Shown one piece after another: positions 46,427-55,170 of a stretch of 56,391 nucleotides of DNA. The stretch covers positions 66,969 through 123,359 of the forward strand of contig NZ_BFBX01000005.1 of NCBI RefSeq assembly GCF_003851045.1, read 5' to 3'. The stretch is from Paenibacillus sp. 598K (GTDB lineage Bacteria > Bacillota > Bacilli > Paenibacillales > Paenibacillaceae). The position numbers and the translations under genes are program-made. The stretch's first letter is position 1. The number at the start of each line of letters is the position of its first letter. The notes below the pieces were generated by a model. The model had not been told where the DNA came from and searched no databases. It saw nothing but the letters and a program-made list of their open reading frames with translations.

Positions 46427-49400
46427 ATGAGTCAAGACGAGAGGAATTCTTATAGTGAAGCGCTGCAAACGAAGGCCGAGAGCCTGGAGGGCGCGAAGCG
46501 GGAGCTGGGAGGATATGTAGCCAAGCTGGCCATGCTGTCCTATCCCAATCAGAGCGATACGAATTATGAAGCGCTCGTCGAGCTGCTCAGGCGACTGGAC
46601 GATGGCGGGGACGGATTTTACCGTCCGTTGCAGGAGACGATGCGCGTGTTGGCTTCCGGGCGAACGGCGGATGTGTTCGACTATATCGTGGAGCGCGCGA
46701 CGTTGTATCCGTATAACGTCAACTATGATCGTCGACCGTTCCGCACGGCGGAGCCGAGATTACATATCCACCAAGTGCTGTCCAAGCTGTTGCAACTATT
46801 GCAGATGGAGAGGCGGCAGATCATGATCGCGGATTATATGGCCTCTGCGCAGACGATCGAGCAGATTCACGAGATCTCCGCCGTGTTGCCGGACTGCATC
46901 GCCTATACGCTCGATCGGGCTGAGGAAGGCACGCTGGAGACGCTCCGTGAGATCATCTATGGAGAGAACCAGGCGGGGCTGCTGACCAACCAGATGCTCA
47001 AGGGCATCTTTATGAGCGACCAGACGGACGCCTATGAGATGGTCGGGGAGCTGCTCGTCGCCGCGCGCCTGCAGGAGGGGTTGCGCCAGAGCATCGTCGA
47101 GCGGATGGACGAGGGTACGCTGGAAGCGTACCGTTATATGCTGGACATTCTGATCCGTAAGGATCTGATCCGCTACAGCTCGGTCGTCCGCGCGCTTGGC
47201 GTATGGACGGGGATGGCGCTGGAGTCGGCCAATCAGCGGGTGGCGGGCCAACTGCTCGCGCAGGCGCATGAAGCGCTGGCCAGCGAGGAGACCCGGACAG
47301 CGTGGCTGCAGGAGAGCCATGCCAACAAGCTGTACATCGGTCTGTGGGCGACGGCAGTCCGGGAAGAGGCGGATATGGTCGGTCATGTGATGGCGATCAT
47401 GAGCGAGGGCTCCAAGCATCAGAAGGTCGTGGCCCAGTATGTGCTGGCGAACAGCCAGAACATCTTCGTCCGCCTCCATGCAGCACGCAGCTCGTTGACG
47501 GAGCGGGACCCGGAGCTGATGCACGGCATCATCCGCAACTACGCGGTCGGATACCATTACGACTGGAGCTATGACTCGAGCAAACCTCAGAAGATCCGCT
47601 ATGTGTCGGTGCCTGAGCTGGAGAGCAAGGCTGCTCGCTCCCTGGACTACGGGCAGTTCTGCGAGATGCTGGCTGCGCTGCCGCCAAGCGGGGCGGGCGG
47701 TCCGTCTCATGTGCTGGAGTTCGTCCATTACCGTATCGATGCCGATGATATCGTCCGCAAGATGCTGTATCTGATCGCATACGACATGGACGCGGACTGG
47801 ATCGCCGATGTGATTGCGGTGAAGGACCGGCTTAGCCCCGACATCAGGAGCGAGCTGCTGCGCTACTTTGCGAAGTATGCCAGCGACGAGAGGCAGCGGC
47901 AGTTCATCTATGATTGTCTGTCCGACAAGAGCATGACGATCCGCGAGGCGGCACTCGACAGCATCAAAGCGCTATCGCTCACCGATGCCGAGCTTCAGCA
48001 GCTCGAAGCGCTGCTGAAGCTGAAGACGGGCTCGCTGAGGCAGAAGATCATCCAGGTGCTGCTAGAGCAGCCGGTCGAGCTCGCAGCCGTTGCAGTGGAG
48101 CGCCTCCTCCTGTCCAAGAGCGAGCTGCAGCGACTCGGGGCGCTGGAGCTGCTGACCGAGATCGCAGCAGACGCCGGGCGTGCCGCCGATTACGAGCGGC
48201 TGCAGCCGCTGACCGCTTGCCTCGCCGCTCCGACTGCCAAGGAGCGGCAGCTGCTGGATAAGCTGACGCGGGAGGAAGAGGCTTATACTGCGGCCAACGG
48301 ATACGGCCTGTTCGATCCGTCTTACGTCAGCCCGTTGCTGACGGAGACTCGAGAGCTGGAGACGCGCGATGCGCACGGCTTCTTCACGCTTCCGCTGGCG
48401 AGGGCAGAGCAATTCCTGCAGGGACTGGATAAGCTGGTACATGAGCACAGGGAGCATGAATATACCGTCGAATATTATGCCGGTTACCGCGATACGCTGC
48501 TTGTGGGCGCCAGGCTTGTCTCGACGATGCCCTACAAGCAGCGCGAGGGGCTGGCTCAGATGGAGCAATTCCCATTGGCGGAGGTATGGCAAGACTATAT
48601 GACGCGCAGCGACTTTAGCAGTCAGGAGCTGATGCAGCTTTACTTTGCGCTGGTGCTGCTGCCTGGGCTGGAGGGCAATCTCAATCATTACTATCAGCTC
48701 TACCGCAGCGAGTACACATATGAGGAACGGGGCAGGATTCCGCTGCTCGAGGGGTGGCGCAAGACGTATGCAGAGCAGCTCTATCCGCTCGCCTATATCC
48801 AGGAGCTGAGAGCGCTGGAGGCCAAGCTGAACTATGCCGCTCAGGCGAGAAGTCTGCTCATAGCCGCTTATCTGGACAGCCCATCGCCAGACACCTTCGG
48901 GACGGCAGAGCTCACTTGGGCGTCGCTGCTCGCTTCGCTTCCCGAAGAGAAGCTGGTTACCGACGGGGCGTATATCCAACTGCTCCTGAAGCCGTGGCGA
49001 GATCTGGCGTACAATCGGGTGTCCGATGACGACAGCTTCCGTCGTTACTTCGCCACAGCCTACCGGCATAGTGCAATGTTCAAGGGAGACGACTGGCATC
49101 TGCTGCTCAGTCTGGAGGACTTCCTGCGCGCGTATAAGTTGGAGCTGGTGGGCGAGCAGGAGATGTACCGGGAGCTGCTGCTGGACGAGGCGCGTTATCG
49201 CTATATATCGGACCTGACGTCGACGCATCGCGACGTGATCGGTGACGATCCGAAGCTGCAGGCGCTCCGTCAGACCGTCCTTGATCGCATACTGGAGATC
49301 GAGCTGACGCGCGGCGAGCTCGTGACCGAGGTGAGCTCGCTGGCGATGCGCCTCGGCCGCGTGCACGGGATGACGCATTGGGTGCGGCTGGTGTCGGCGA

Positions 49401-51445
49401 TGGATCAGGATACGTTCGTGCGGGGGTATATTTACGGCTCCGGCGATCAGCCGACGCGCAAGGAGACGTTCAGCCATCTGATCCGCATCTGTCACCCCGC
49501 CTCTGGCGAGGATGGGCCTGCACTGGCCCGTCTGCTGGAGCAGTATCCGGTACCGGAGCGCAAGCTGCTGGAGGCGGCGATGTATGCGCCACAGTGGCTG
49601 GAGCTGGTCGCCGGACATCTGGGCTGGCAGGGTCTACGGAGCGCGGCCTGGTACTTCCACGCCCATATCAACGAGAGCTTCTCGGCGGAGAAGGAGACCG
49701 TCGTCGCCCACTACTCGCCGATCACGCCGCAGGAATTCAACGATGGCGCGTTTGATATCCGCTGGTTCCGCGAGGCATATGCCGAGCTGGGGGAGGAACG
49801 CTTCGAGCTGCTGTACGATTGTGCCAAGTACATCTCCGGCGGTGCCAACCATCGTCGCTCGCAGCTGTTCGCCGACGCTACGCTGGGCCGGCTGGAGCTG
49901 ACCGATATCCGCGAGTCGGTAGCGGCCAAGCGCAACAAGGATCAGTTGTTGACGTACAGCCTCATCCCGCTGGCCGACCCGCCGGAGCGCGATCTGCGTG
50001 AGCGCTATGACTTCATCCAGGAGTTCCTGCGCCAGAGCAAGCAATATGGCGCCCAGCGCCGGGCAAGCGAAGGCACGGCAGGCCAGATCGCGCTTGGCAA
50101 CCTGGCGCGCAACGGCGGTTACGCCGATGTTACCCGGATGGTGTGGCAGATGGAGGCGAGCAAGCTGGAGGAGCTCTCCGGCTACCTTGAGTTCCATGAG
50201 ATCGAGGAGGGATTGCTCGTCAAGCTGGAGGTGGACAGTCAGGGGCAGACAGCTCTGGTCGCGCATAAGAACAACAAGCCGCTCAAGTCTGTGCCATCTC
50301 GTCTAAATAAGCATGAATACATCGTGCGTCTGAAGGAGCTGAAAAGCGAGCTGACCGAGCAATACCGGCGTGCGCGCGCTGAGCTGGAGCGCTCGATGGT
50401 GAATGGCACGACCTTCACCGTAGGAGAGCTGGCGGCGCTCTCTCGCAATCCGGTGCTCGCACCGCTGACGAGTGCGCTCGTCTATACGCGAGGAGACGCG
50501 ATGGGGTACTTCAACGCGGAGCAGCTCTGTCTGCATGCGCCGCGCCTGGGCGAAGATGGCGCAGAGCTCGAATATATCCGTTATGCGCTGCGCGAGGAGC
50601 AAGAGCTGACGATCGCTCATCCGGTGCATCTCTATGAGCAAGGCGAGTGGTCGCTGTTCCAGCGCGATCGGATGGAGCGGCATTATTATGCCGGGCAGCG
50701 CGACCGCGCCGACCAGCAGCGGCTGGAGCCATTCAAGCAGGTGTTCCGCGAGCTCTATCGCCCCAATGCCGACGAGCTGGCCAGCGGCATCGTATCGCGG
50801 CGCTACGCCGGCTACCAGATCCAGCCGCAGAAGGCGGCAGCGTTGCTGAAGGGTCGTCAATGGACCGTGAGCTATGAGGAAGGTCTGCAAAAGGTCAGCT
50901 ACGAGCATAATCTGATCGCCAGTCTGTATGCGTTGGCCGACTGGTTCTCGCCATCGGATACCGAAGCGCCGACGCTCGAGACGGTGCAGTTCCACGATCG
51001 CCGTACCTACGAGCCGGTGAAGCTCGCGGATGTGCCGCCTGTCTTCTTCTCCGAGGTGATGCGCGACATCGATCTCGTCGTAAGCGTCGCCTACGTAGGC
51101 GGCGTCGATCCGGAGGCAAGTCTGACGACGATCGAGATGCGCCGCGTCATCGTCGAGGAGGCGATGCGTCTGATGAAGCATGCCAACGTTCGACTCGAGG
51201 GCAACTATGCGCATATCGCCGGTCGGTTAGGCGAATATGCCGTTCATCTGGGCAGCGCCCAGGCATTCCGGCAGGCTTCGGGGGCGCTGCACATTGTGCC
51301 GGTGCATAGCCAGCATCGCGGCCATCTGCTCCTGCCGTTCCTGGACGAAGATCCGAAGACCGCAGAGATCCTGTCCAAGATCATCCTGCTCGCCGAGGAT
51401 CACAAGATCAAGGATCCGCAGATTACGGGGCAGCTCCGCAACTGA
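46427..51445 (+). CDS. DUF4132/MolR-family very large protein
   Basis: The 1672-residue protein starts at ATG 46427 behind GGAGGAGCTGGAGG. The first 600 residues are HEAT-like helices (for example DKSMTIREAALDSIKALSLT and LKTGSLRQKIIQVLLEQP). The C-terminal 400 residues resemble the DUF4132 and YehI/MolR family of E. coli: LLKGRQWTVSYEEGLQKVSY, VVSVAYVGGVDPEASLTTIE, then EEAMRLMKHANVRLEGNYAH and HSQHRGHLLLPF. No WGR domain is seen at the N-terminus. MolR was once linked to molybdate regulation, but the family function is not established. It is the last gene of the operon and ends before a clear hairpin. Confidence 0.78.
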   Translation: MSQDERNSYSEALQTKAESLEGAKRELGGYVAKLAMLSYPNQSDTNYEALVELLRRLDDGGDGFYRPLQETMRVLASGRTADVFDYIVERATLYPYNVNYDRRPFRTAEPRLHIHQVLSKLLQLLQMERRQIMIADYMASAQTIEQIHEISAVLPDCIAYTLDRAEEGTLETLREIIYGENQAGLLTNQMLKGIFMSDQTDAYEMVGELLVAARLQEGLRQSIVERMDEGTLEAYRYMLDILIRKDLIRYSSVVRALGVWTGMALESANQRVAGQLLAQAHEALASEETRTAWLQESHANKLYIGLWATAVREEADMVGHVMAIMSEGSKHQKVVAQYVLANSQNIFVRLHAARSSLTERDPELMHGIIRNYAVGYHYDWSYDSSKPQKIRYVSVPELESKAARSLDYGQFCEMLAALPPSGAGGPSHVLEFVHYRIDADDIVRKMLYLIAYDMDADWIADVIAVKDRLSPDIRSELLRYFAKYASDERQRQFIYDCLSDKSMTIREAALDSIKALSLTDAELQQLEALLKLKTGSLRQKIIQVLLEQPVELAAVAVERLLLSKSELQRLGALELLTEIAADAGRAADYERLQPLTACLAAPTAKERQLLDKLTREEEAYTAANGYGLFDPSYVSPLLTETRELETRDAHGFFTLPLARAEQFLQGLDKLVHEHREHEYTVEYYAGYRDTLLVGARLVSTMPYKQREGLAQMEQFPLAEVWQDYMTRSDFSSQELMQLYFALVLLPGLEGNLNHYYQLYRSEYTYEERGRIPLLEGWRKTYAEQLYPLAYIQELRALEAKLNYAAQARSLLIAAYLDSPSPDTFGTAELTWASLLASLPEEKLVTDGAYIQLLLKPWRDLAYNRVSDDDSFRRYFATAYRHSAMFKGDDWHLLLSLEDFLRAYKLELVGEQEMYRELLLDEARYRYISDLTSTHRDVIGDDPKLQALRQTVLDRILEIELTRGELVTEVSSLAMRLGRVHGMTHWVRLVSAMDQDTFVRGYIYGSGDQPTRKETFSHLIRICHPASGEDGPALARLLEQYPVPERKLLEAAMYAPQWLELVAGHLGWQGLRSAAWYFHAHINESFSAEKETVVAHYSPITPQEFNDGAFDIRWFREAYAELGEERFELLYDCAKYISGGANHRRSQLFADATLGRLELTDIRESVAAKRNKDQLLTYSLIPLADPPERDLRERYDFIQEFLRQSKQYGAQRRASEGTAGQIALGNLARNGGYADVTRMVWQMEASKLEELSGYLEFHEIEEGLLVKLEVDSQGQTALVAHKNNKPLKSVPSRLNKHEYIVRLKELKSELTEQYRRARAELERSMVNGTTFTVGELAALSRNPVLAPLTSALVYTRGDAMGYFNAEQLCLHAPRLGEDGAELEYIRYALREEQELTIAHPVHLYEQGEWSLFQRDRMERHYYAGQRDRADQQRLEPFKQVFRELYRPNADELASGIVSRRYAGYQIQPQKAAALLKGRQWTVSYEEGLQKVSYEHNLIASLYALADWFSPSDTEAPTLETVQFHDRRTYEPVKLADVPPVFFSEVMRDIDLVVSVAYVGGVDPEASLTTIEMRRVIVEEAMRLMKHANVRLEGNYAHIAGRLGEYAVHLGSAQAFRQASGALHIVPVHSQHRGHLLLPFLDEDPKTAEILSKIILLAEDHKIKDPQITGQLRN

Positions 51446-51498
51446 CCGCCGCTATGGCGTGTGTTGAGAAGCTTCGTATAGCTACACGCAATACTGTG

Positions 51499-51544
51499 CT
51501 GCGCCACGGTGTCCCGCAAGGACGTCGTCGGCGCAGTGTTTTTT
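51499..51544 (+). terminator. Terminator after the DUF4132-like gene
   Basis: CTGCGCC (51499-51505) pairs with GGCGCAG (51530-51536), with an inner GTCC-loop-GGAC stem and six T at 51539-51544. Confidence 0.8.
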
Positions 51545-51674
51545 ATGGCTCTATTGAAGCAAAATAAGCGCTCTGGCGAGCGTTTAGAGCCCAGGAGGAT
51601 CAGGAAGGGGGAAAAGTTCATTCACAATGATAGTTAAAATTTTGGAGTAAAAACTATAATTTGTTAGGTATTAA

Positions 51675-51688
51675 TGAATGCGCTTTCA
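51675..51688 (+). promoter_or_regulatory. cre site (CcpA) controlling xynA
   Basis: TGAATGCGCTTTCA matches TGWAANCGNTNWCA at all but one fixed position. It sits between two TATAAT motifs (51655-51660 and 51692-51697), which fits carbon catabolite repression of a xylanase gene. Confidence 0.75.
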
Positions 51689-51835
51689 ATTTATAATTCG
51701 TTGTGGAGGGTGGTGATGGACAACCTAAAAAACAAAAAGCAATGCATCCGGTTCAGTCATGTACAGCGTAGATCGTCACATGCATACGGAGGTTTGATTG
51801 CTTGTTTTCAAAAAAATCCCTTGAGGAGGAAGAAA

Positions 51836-52468
51836 ATGTTGAATGTAAAGAAGAAGGTCGCGTCGGTGTTGCTGGCAGCTACAATGAGCTTGAGCCTGTT
51901 CGCGGCGAGCGTGGGCGCAACGGATTATTGGCAAAACTGGACAGACGGCGGCGGCACCGTCAACGCTGTCAACGGAGCAGGAGGGAACTATAGCGTAAAC
52001 TGGTACAACACCGGCAACTTCGTCGTAGGCAAGGGCTGGACGTACGGTACGCCGAACCGCGTAGTCAACTACAACGCTGGCGTATGGGCGCCATCCGGCA
52101 ACGGCTACCTGACCTTCTATGGTTGGACAAGAAGCTCGCTGATCGAATATTACGTGGTAGACAGCTGGGGGACGTACAGACCGACGGGGGATTGGAAAGG
52201 CACCGTATATAGCGATGGCGGTACTTATGATATCTACAGGACGATGCGCTACAATGCGCCTTCGATCGACGGGACGCAGACCTTCCCGCAATACTGGAGC
52301 GTACGCCAGTCGAAGCGTCCAACGGGCAGCAACGTACAGATCACGTTCCAGAACCATGTGAACGCGTGGGCCAGCAAATCGATGTATCTGGGGACAAACT
52401 GGTCGTATCAGGTTATGGCGACCGAGGGGTATCAGAGCAGCGGAAGCTCCAACGTCACCGTGTGGTAA
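51836..52468 (+). CDS. xynA: Endo-1,4-beta-xylanase, GH11
   Basis: The 210-residue protein has a 28-residue signal peptide (cut after ASVGA) and a mature GH11 domain beginning [19 protein letters not shown]. The nucleophile is E104 in [17 protein letters not shown] and the acid/base is E197 in [20 protein letters not shown]. The thumb PSIDGTQTF and the [11 protein letters not shown] segment agree closely with Bacillus subtilis XynA. It hydrolyses internal xylan bonds outside the cell. ATG 51836 follows GAGGAGGAAG. It is apparently monocistronic, with a cre site upstream and a hairpin downstream, and it lies apart from the importer genes. Confidence 0.97.
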   Translation: MLNVKKKVASVLLAATMSLSLFAASVGATDYWQNWTDGGGTVNAVNGAGGNYSVNWYNTGNFVVGKGWTYGTPNRVVNYNAGVWAPSGNGYLTFYGWTRSSLIEYYVVDSWGTYRPTGDWKGTVYSDGGTYDIYRTMRYNAPSIDGTQTFPQYWSVRQSKRPTGSNVQITFQNHVNAWASKSMYLGTNWSYQVMATEGYQSSGSSNVTVW

Positions 52469-52516
52469 TCCAGAGGCGGACAAGCGTTCGAAGCGCTCCC
52501 GCCATCCTGTAATACA

Positions 52517-52546
52517 GCGTCTGTCGGCGGCGAGGCCGGCAGACGC
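52517..52546 (+). terminator. Hairpin between xynA and the SUMF1-like gene
   Basis: GCGTCTGTCGGC (52517-52528) pairs with GCCGGCAGACGC (52535-52546) with one G-T pair around GGCGAG. No T tract follows, so it may be a Rho-dependent, attenuating or RNA-stabilising structure rather than a terminator. Confidence 0.5.
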
Positions 52547-52596
52547 CTTGCTTCCGCTGCACATTCTAAGCTTAGCGATTTAAAGGAGATTTGTCT

Positions 52597-53463
52597 ATGA
52601 GAAAAGTACCTCTTGTAGTAGGGACGGTTGTCTTGGCGCTCGCCTTGGGCGCCTGCTCGCAGGAGCGCTCGACGCCGAGCGGTACGGCCAAGGCCCAGAC
52701 GGGCGAGGATATGGTTTTTGTAGAGGGAGGGACATTCGTGAACGGGAAGTCCAATTACGGCGATACCGATATTGCCGTAGCGGATTTCTATATCGGCGCC
52801 TATCAGGTGACCCAGCAGCAATGGATGGAGGTCATGGGGAGCAATCCTTCGGGTTTCCCGGGCGAAGATCTGCCTGTCGAGATGGTGAGCTGGTACGATG
52901 TCGTGACGTATTGCAACGAGCGTAGCTTGAAGGAAGGACTGGAGCCGTATTATACGATCGACGAGAAGACCAAGGACCCGGATAATCGCAATGAATACGA
53001 CTCGCTGAAATGGACGGTTACGATCAATGAAGGAGCTAATGGCTACCGTCTGCCGACGGAGGTCGAATGGGAGTATGCGGCCTCTGGCGGTCAGAAGAGT
53101 AAGGGCTATTCGTTCAGCGGCAGCGATGTGGCCACAGAGGTGTCCTGGTTCTGGGAAAATGCGGGGGACAAGCCGCTTTCCGGCGATTGGAACTGGCCCG
53201 CTATCGAAAACAACAAAAACAAAACCCATCCCGTCGGCAGCAAAAAAGCGAACGAGCTGGGCATCTACGATATGTCGGGCAATGTGAGAGAATGGTGCTG
53301 GGATTGGTTCGAAAGCGAAGAGAACCCCGGCGGCGTATGGCGCGTCGTCAAAGGCGGCGGCTGGATGGGCGATGTCATCAACAATGAGATTGCGTACCGC
53401 GGCAAGTTCGACCCCAGTGGCTTTGGCCCCGATCAAGGCTTCCGCGTGAGCCGCGATGCATAG
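52597..53463 (+). CDS. Lipoprotein with formylglycine-generating-enzyme (SUMF1) fold
   Basis: The 288-residue protein has a lipoprotein signal with lipobox LALGACS and a single SUMF1/FGE-type domain (about 35-288). The visible family motifs are MVFVEGGTFVNGKSN, YQVTQQQWMEVMGSNPSGFP, VEMVSWYDVVTYCNE, GYRLPTEVEWEYAASGG and MSGNVREWCWDW, ending GFRVSRDA. The cysteine pair that binds copper in catalytic FGE is not seen in the usual C-terminal positions: the RGGSW-type segment here is KGGGWMG. It is therefore probably a binding or structural version. ATG 52597 follows AAAGGAGA. It follows xynA after a hairpin, and its role there is unknown. Confidence 0.85.
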   Translation: MRKVPLVVGTVVLALALGACSQERSTPSGTAKAQTGEDMVFVEGGTFVNGKSNYGDTDIAVADFYIGAYQVTQQQWMEVMGSNPSGFPGEDLPVEMVSWYDVVTYCNERSLKEGLEPYYTIDEKTKDPDNRNEYDSLKWTVTINEGANGYRLPTEVEWEYAASGGQKSKGYSFSGSDVATEVSWFWENAGDKPLSGDWNWPAIENNKNKTHPVGSKKANELGIYDMSGNVREWCWDWFESEENPGGVWRVVKGGGWMGDVINNEIAYRGKFDPSGFGPDQGFRVSRDA

Positions 53464-53630
53464 ACGGCCCGCTCTTCTCTTCTCCCCGCAGGACTGTGCG
53501 ATCTGGACTTGCCGTTAGTGCGAGCCAGGTACGTGCGATCTTGCGGGGATATTTGGCGTCTCGTGGCAGGGGGGGAGCCACCGCCGAGCGCCGTCGGCTG
53601 TTGGTCGTCTGCTTACTCGTACGACCTACT

Positions 53631-53757
53631 CAGACGGCGGCCCCGCTCAGTCGACCGTCCAATCAGGCATCGTCATTCAGACGACTTCCCGCTCAATCAA
53701 CTGTCCAATTATACGTTGCCATCCAGACGGCAGCGCACTCAAGCGACTTCCCACTCG
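53631..53757. repeat. Imperfect 46-47 base direct repeats
   Basis: Units begin CAGACG at 53631, 53678 and 53724. They share CAGACGGC or CAGACGAC at the start and, for the first two, a GCTCA...GTCCAAT part. The third is shortened. The copies have diverged widely. Confidence 0.5.
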
Positions 53758-53770
53758 GGCGGGTCAAGAC

Positions 53771-53951
53771 TAACGGACAAAAATGACGCTTAGCGGTCAA
53801 AACCGCCCTCTCTTAGAATGTAACGGTCAGAATTGACTTAGCCGGGAGAAATTCGCCTCCCCCGGCTATTTGTCGCGGCTAAGATACCGTTATGTCCGTT
53901 AAAGCGACGCGGATGATCAAACCGACTTGTAAGCTGCAAAAATGACCGTTA
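53771..53951. repeat. TAACGGTCA-type motif in both orientations
   Basis: TAACGGACA (53771-53779), TAGCGGTCA (53791-53799) and TAACGGTCA (53821-53829) run forward, and TGTCCGTTA (53893-53901) and TGACCGTTA (53943-53951) run in reverse. The last two are exact inverted copies of the first and third. This suggests a palindromic mobile or repetitive element. Confidence 0.55.
53839..53870 (+). terminator. Hairpin, likely terminator of the SUMF1-like gene
   Basis: TAGCCGGGAG (53839-53848) pairs with CTCCCCCGGCTA (53857-53868) with a small bulge, then three T. It is embedded in the repeat region 375 bases past the stop. Confidence 0.45.
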
Positions 53952-53959
53952 GATCAGAG

Positions 53960-54098
53960 CGCCGCAGAACATAACAAGCGCCGAAGCGCTCCAACGCCGC
54001 AGATCGAGCAAGCGCCGATGCGCTCCAACGCCGCAGATCATAGCGAGCGTCGATGCGCTCCAACGCCGCAGGTCATAGCGAGCGTCGAAGCGCTCCGA
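53960..54098. repeat. Four tandem 34-35 base repeats
   Basis: Units start with CGCCGCAG at 53960, 53995, 54029 and 54064 and end with GCGCTCCAA (CGA in the last). They have no unique spacers. Each carries the near-palindrome AGCGCCGAAGCGCT or a variant, so each unit can form a small hairpin. Confidence 0.75.
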
Positions 54099-54155
54099 CT
54101 CATCGTGCGTGATACGCGACCGATAGTGGCTGTACCCCGTCCCCCGACTCGCTGC

Positions 54156-55139
54156 TCAATAAGGCCCGCGTATATGCGGCGCGACCTGATCGGCGTAGAA
54201 CTGCTGCAGCCGCTCCTGCTCCGCTGGCGAGAAGCCTGGCGTCTGAAGCGTCAGCAGGTTCTCTTGCAGTTGGGCGGTGTTCTTGAAGCCGGGGATGATG
54301 CAGCTCACCTCAGGCGCTTCGAGTATCCAGCGCTGAGCGGCGCGCGCCATCGTGCCGCGCCCGTCGGCGATCCAGCGCAGCTCGTCCGCCAGCTCGACGC
54401 CTCGCTCGAAGGGCAGACCGGCGAACGTTTCGCCGACGTTGAAGCTCTCGCCGTTGCGGTTGAAGCTGCGGTGATCGTCCGGCGCAAACGCTGCGTCGGC
54501 GGTGAACTTGCCGGTCAACAGTCCGCTCGCCAGCGGCAGCCGGACGAGGATGCCGACGCCCTGCGCATGCGCTTGCGGGAACAGCTCGGTCAGCGGCTTC
54601 TGGCGGAACAGGTTGAAGATGACCTGCAATGCCTGCACGCCGGGGTAGCGCAGACAGATTAGCCCTTCCTCGACGCTCTCCACGCTGACGCCATAGGCGC
54701 GGATCTTGCCCTCGGCCTTCAGCTTGTCCAGCACCTCGAATACCCGCCCGTCCTCCAGCACCGACTGCGGCGGACAATGGACCTGATACAGGTCGATCGT
54801 CTCGCGTCCCAGATGGCGCAGACTGTCCTCGCAGTAGGCGCGCACCTGCGCCTCGCTATACGTGGCTTCATCATGGATATCGCCGCGGCGACAAAACTTG
54901 GTGGCGATGTGGATGCGGTCCGTCTTGCCCTTGGTAGCCTGAGCCAGCAGCCGCTCGCTATGGCCGTTGCCGTACACATCCGCCGTATCGAAGAAATTAA
55001 CCCCCGCGTCGATCGCCGCCTCCAGCGCGCGCAGCGACTCCTGGTCGTCGGTCGCGCCCCACGAGCCGCCGATCGCCCATGTGCCAAAGCTGACCTCGCT
55101 TACCTTAAGACCTGTGTTGCCTAACGGTCGGTAGTTCAT
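54156..55139 (-). CDS. Aldo/keto reductase
   Basis: The 327-residue protein is an NADPH-dependent aldo/keto reductase. The catalytic tetrad is visible as Asp and Tyr in NFFDTADVYGNGHSE, Lys in IHIATKFCRRG and His in DLYQVHCPPQ. The phosphate-binding region near the end is IIPGFKNTAQLQENL. ATG 55139 is chosen because GGGAGGC lies just upstream; the longer frame to 55202 would overlap the CAP gene and lacks such a site. It lies 31 bases after the CAP-domain gene on the same strand. The substrate cannot be told; the AADVYGNGHSERLL-type members reduce varied aldehydes. Confidence 0.93.
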   Translation of the reverse strand: MNYRPLGNTGLKVSEVSFGTWAIGGSWGATDDQESLRALEAAIDAGVNFFDTADVYGNGHSERLLAQATKGKTDRIHIATKFCRRGDIHDEATYSEAQVRAYCEDSLRHLGRETIDLYQVHCPPQSVLEDGRVFEVLDKLKAEGKIRAYGVSVESVEEGLICLRYPGVQALQVIFNLFRQKPLTELFPQAHAQGVGILVRLPLASGLLTGKFTADAAFAPDDHRSFNRNGESFNVGETFAGLPFERGVELADELRWIADGRGTMARAAQRWILEAPEVSCIIPGFKNTAQLQENLLTLQTPGFSPAEQERLQQFYADQVAPHIRGPY

Positions 55140-55170
55140 CGCTATGCCTCCCTTTCTACTATTATAAACT

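Larger units (their letters stand above)
51446..51835. other. Gap with terminator, promoter region and cre site before xynA
   Basis: This 390-base gap holds the terminator at 51499-51544, an AT-rich promoter stretch with TATAAT at 51655-51660 and 51692-51697, and the cre site at 51675-51688. An in-frame extension of xynA through 51674-51835 lacks coding character and a ribosome binding site. Confidence 0.65.
53464..54155. other. Large repeat-rich gap between convergent genes
   Basis: This 692-base region holds no supported gene. It contains three repeat types, entered separately: CAGACG-type units (53631-53757), TAACGGTCA-type 9-mers in both orientations (53771-53951), and 35-base tandem repeats (53960-54098), plus a terminator-like hairpin (53839-53870). 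Confidence 0.75.

Noticed and set aside
51674..51835. In-frame extension of the xylanase gene upstream of 51836
   Set aside because: The extension has no signal-peptide character or ribosome binding site, while ATG 51836 has both and gives a standard signal peptide.
53496..53793. Two short plus-strand open frames of 94-96 residues
   Set aside because: They lie across the CAGACG repeats, with no ribosome binding site and low-complexity Arg/Ser composition.
53960..54098. CRISPR array
   Set aside because: The repeats are contiguous with no unique spacers and there are no cas genes. The same applies to 8806-8894.
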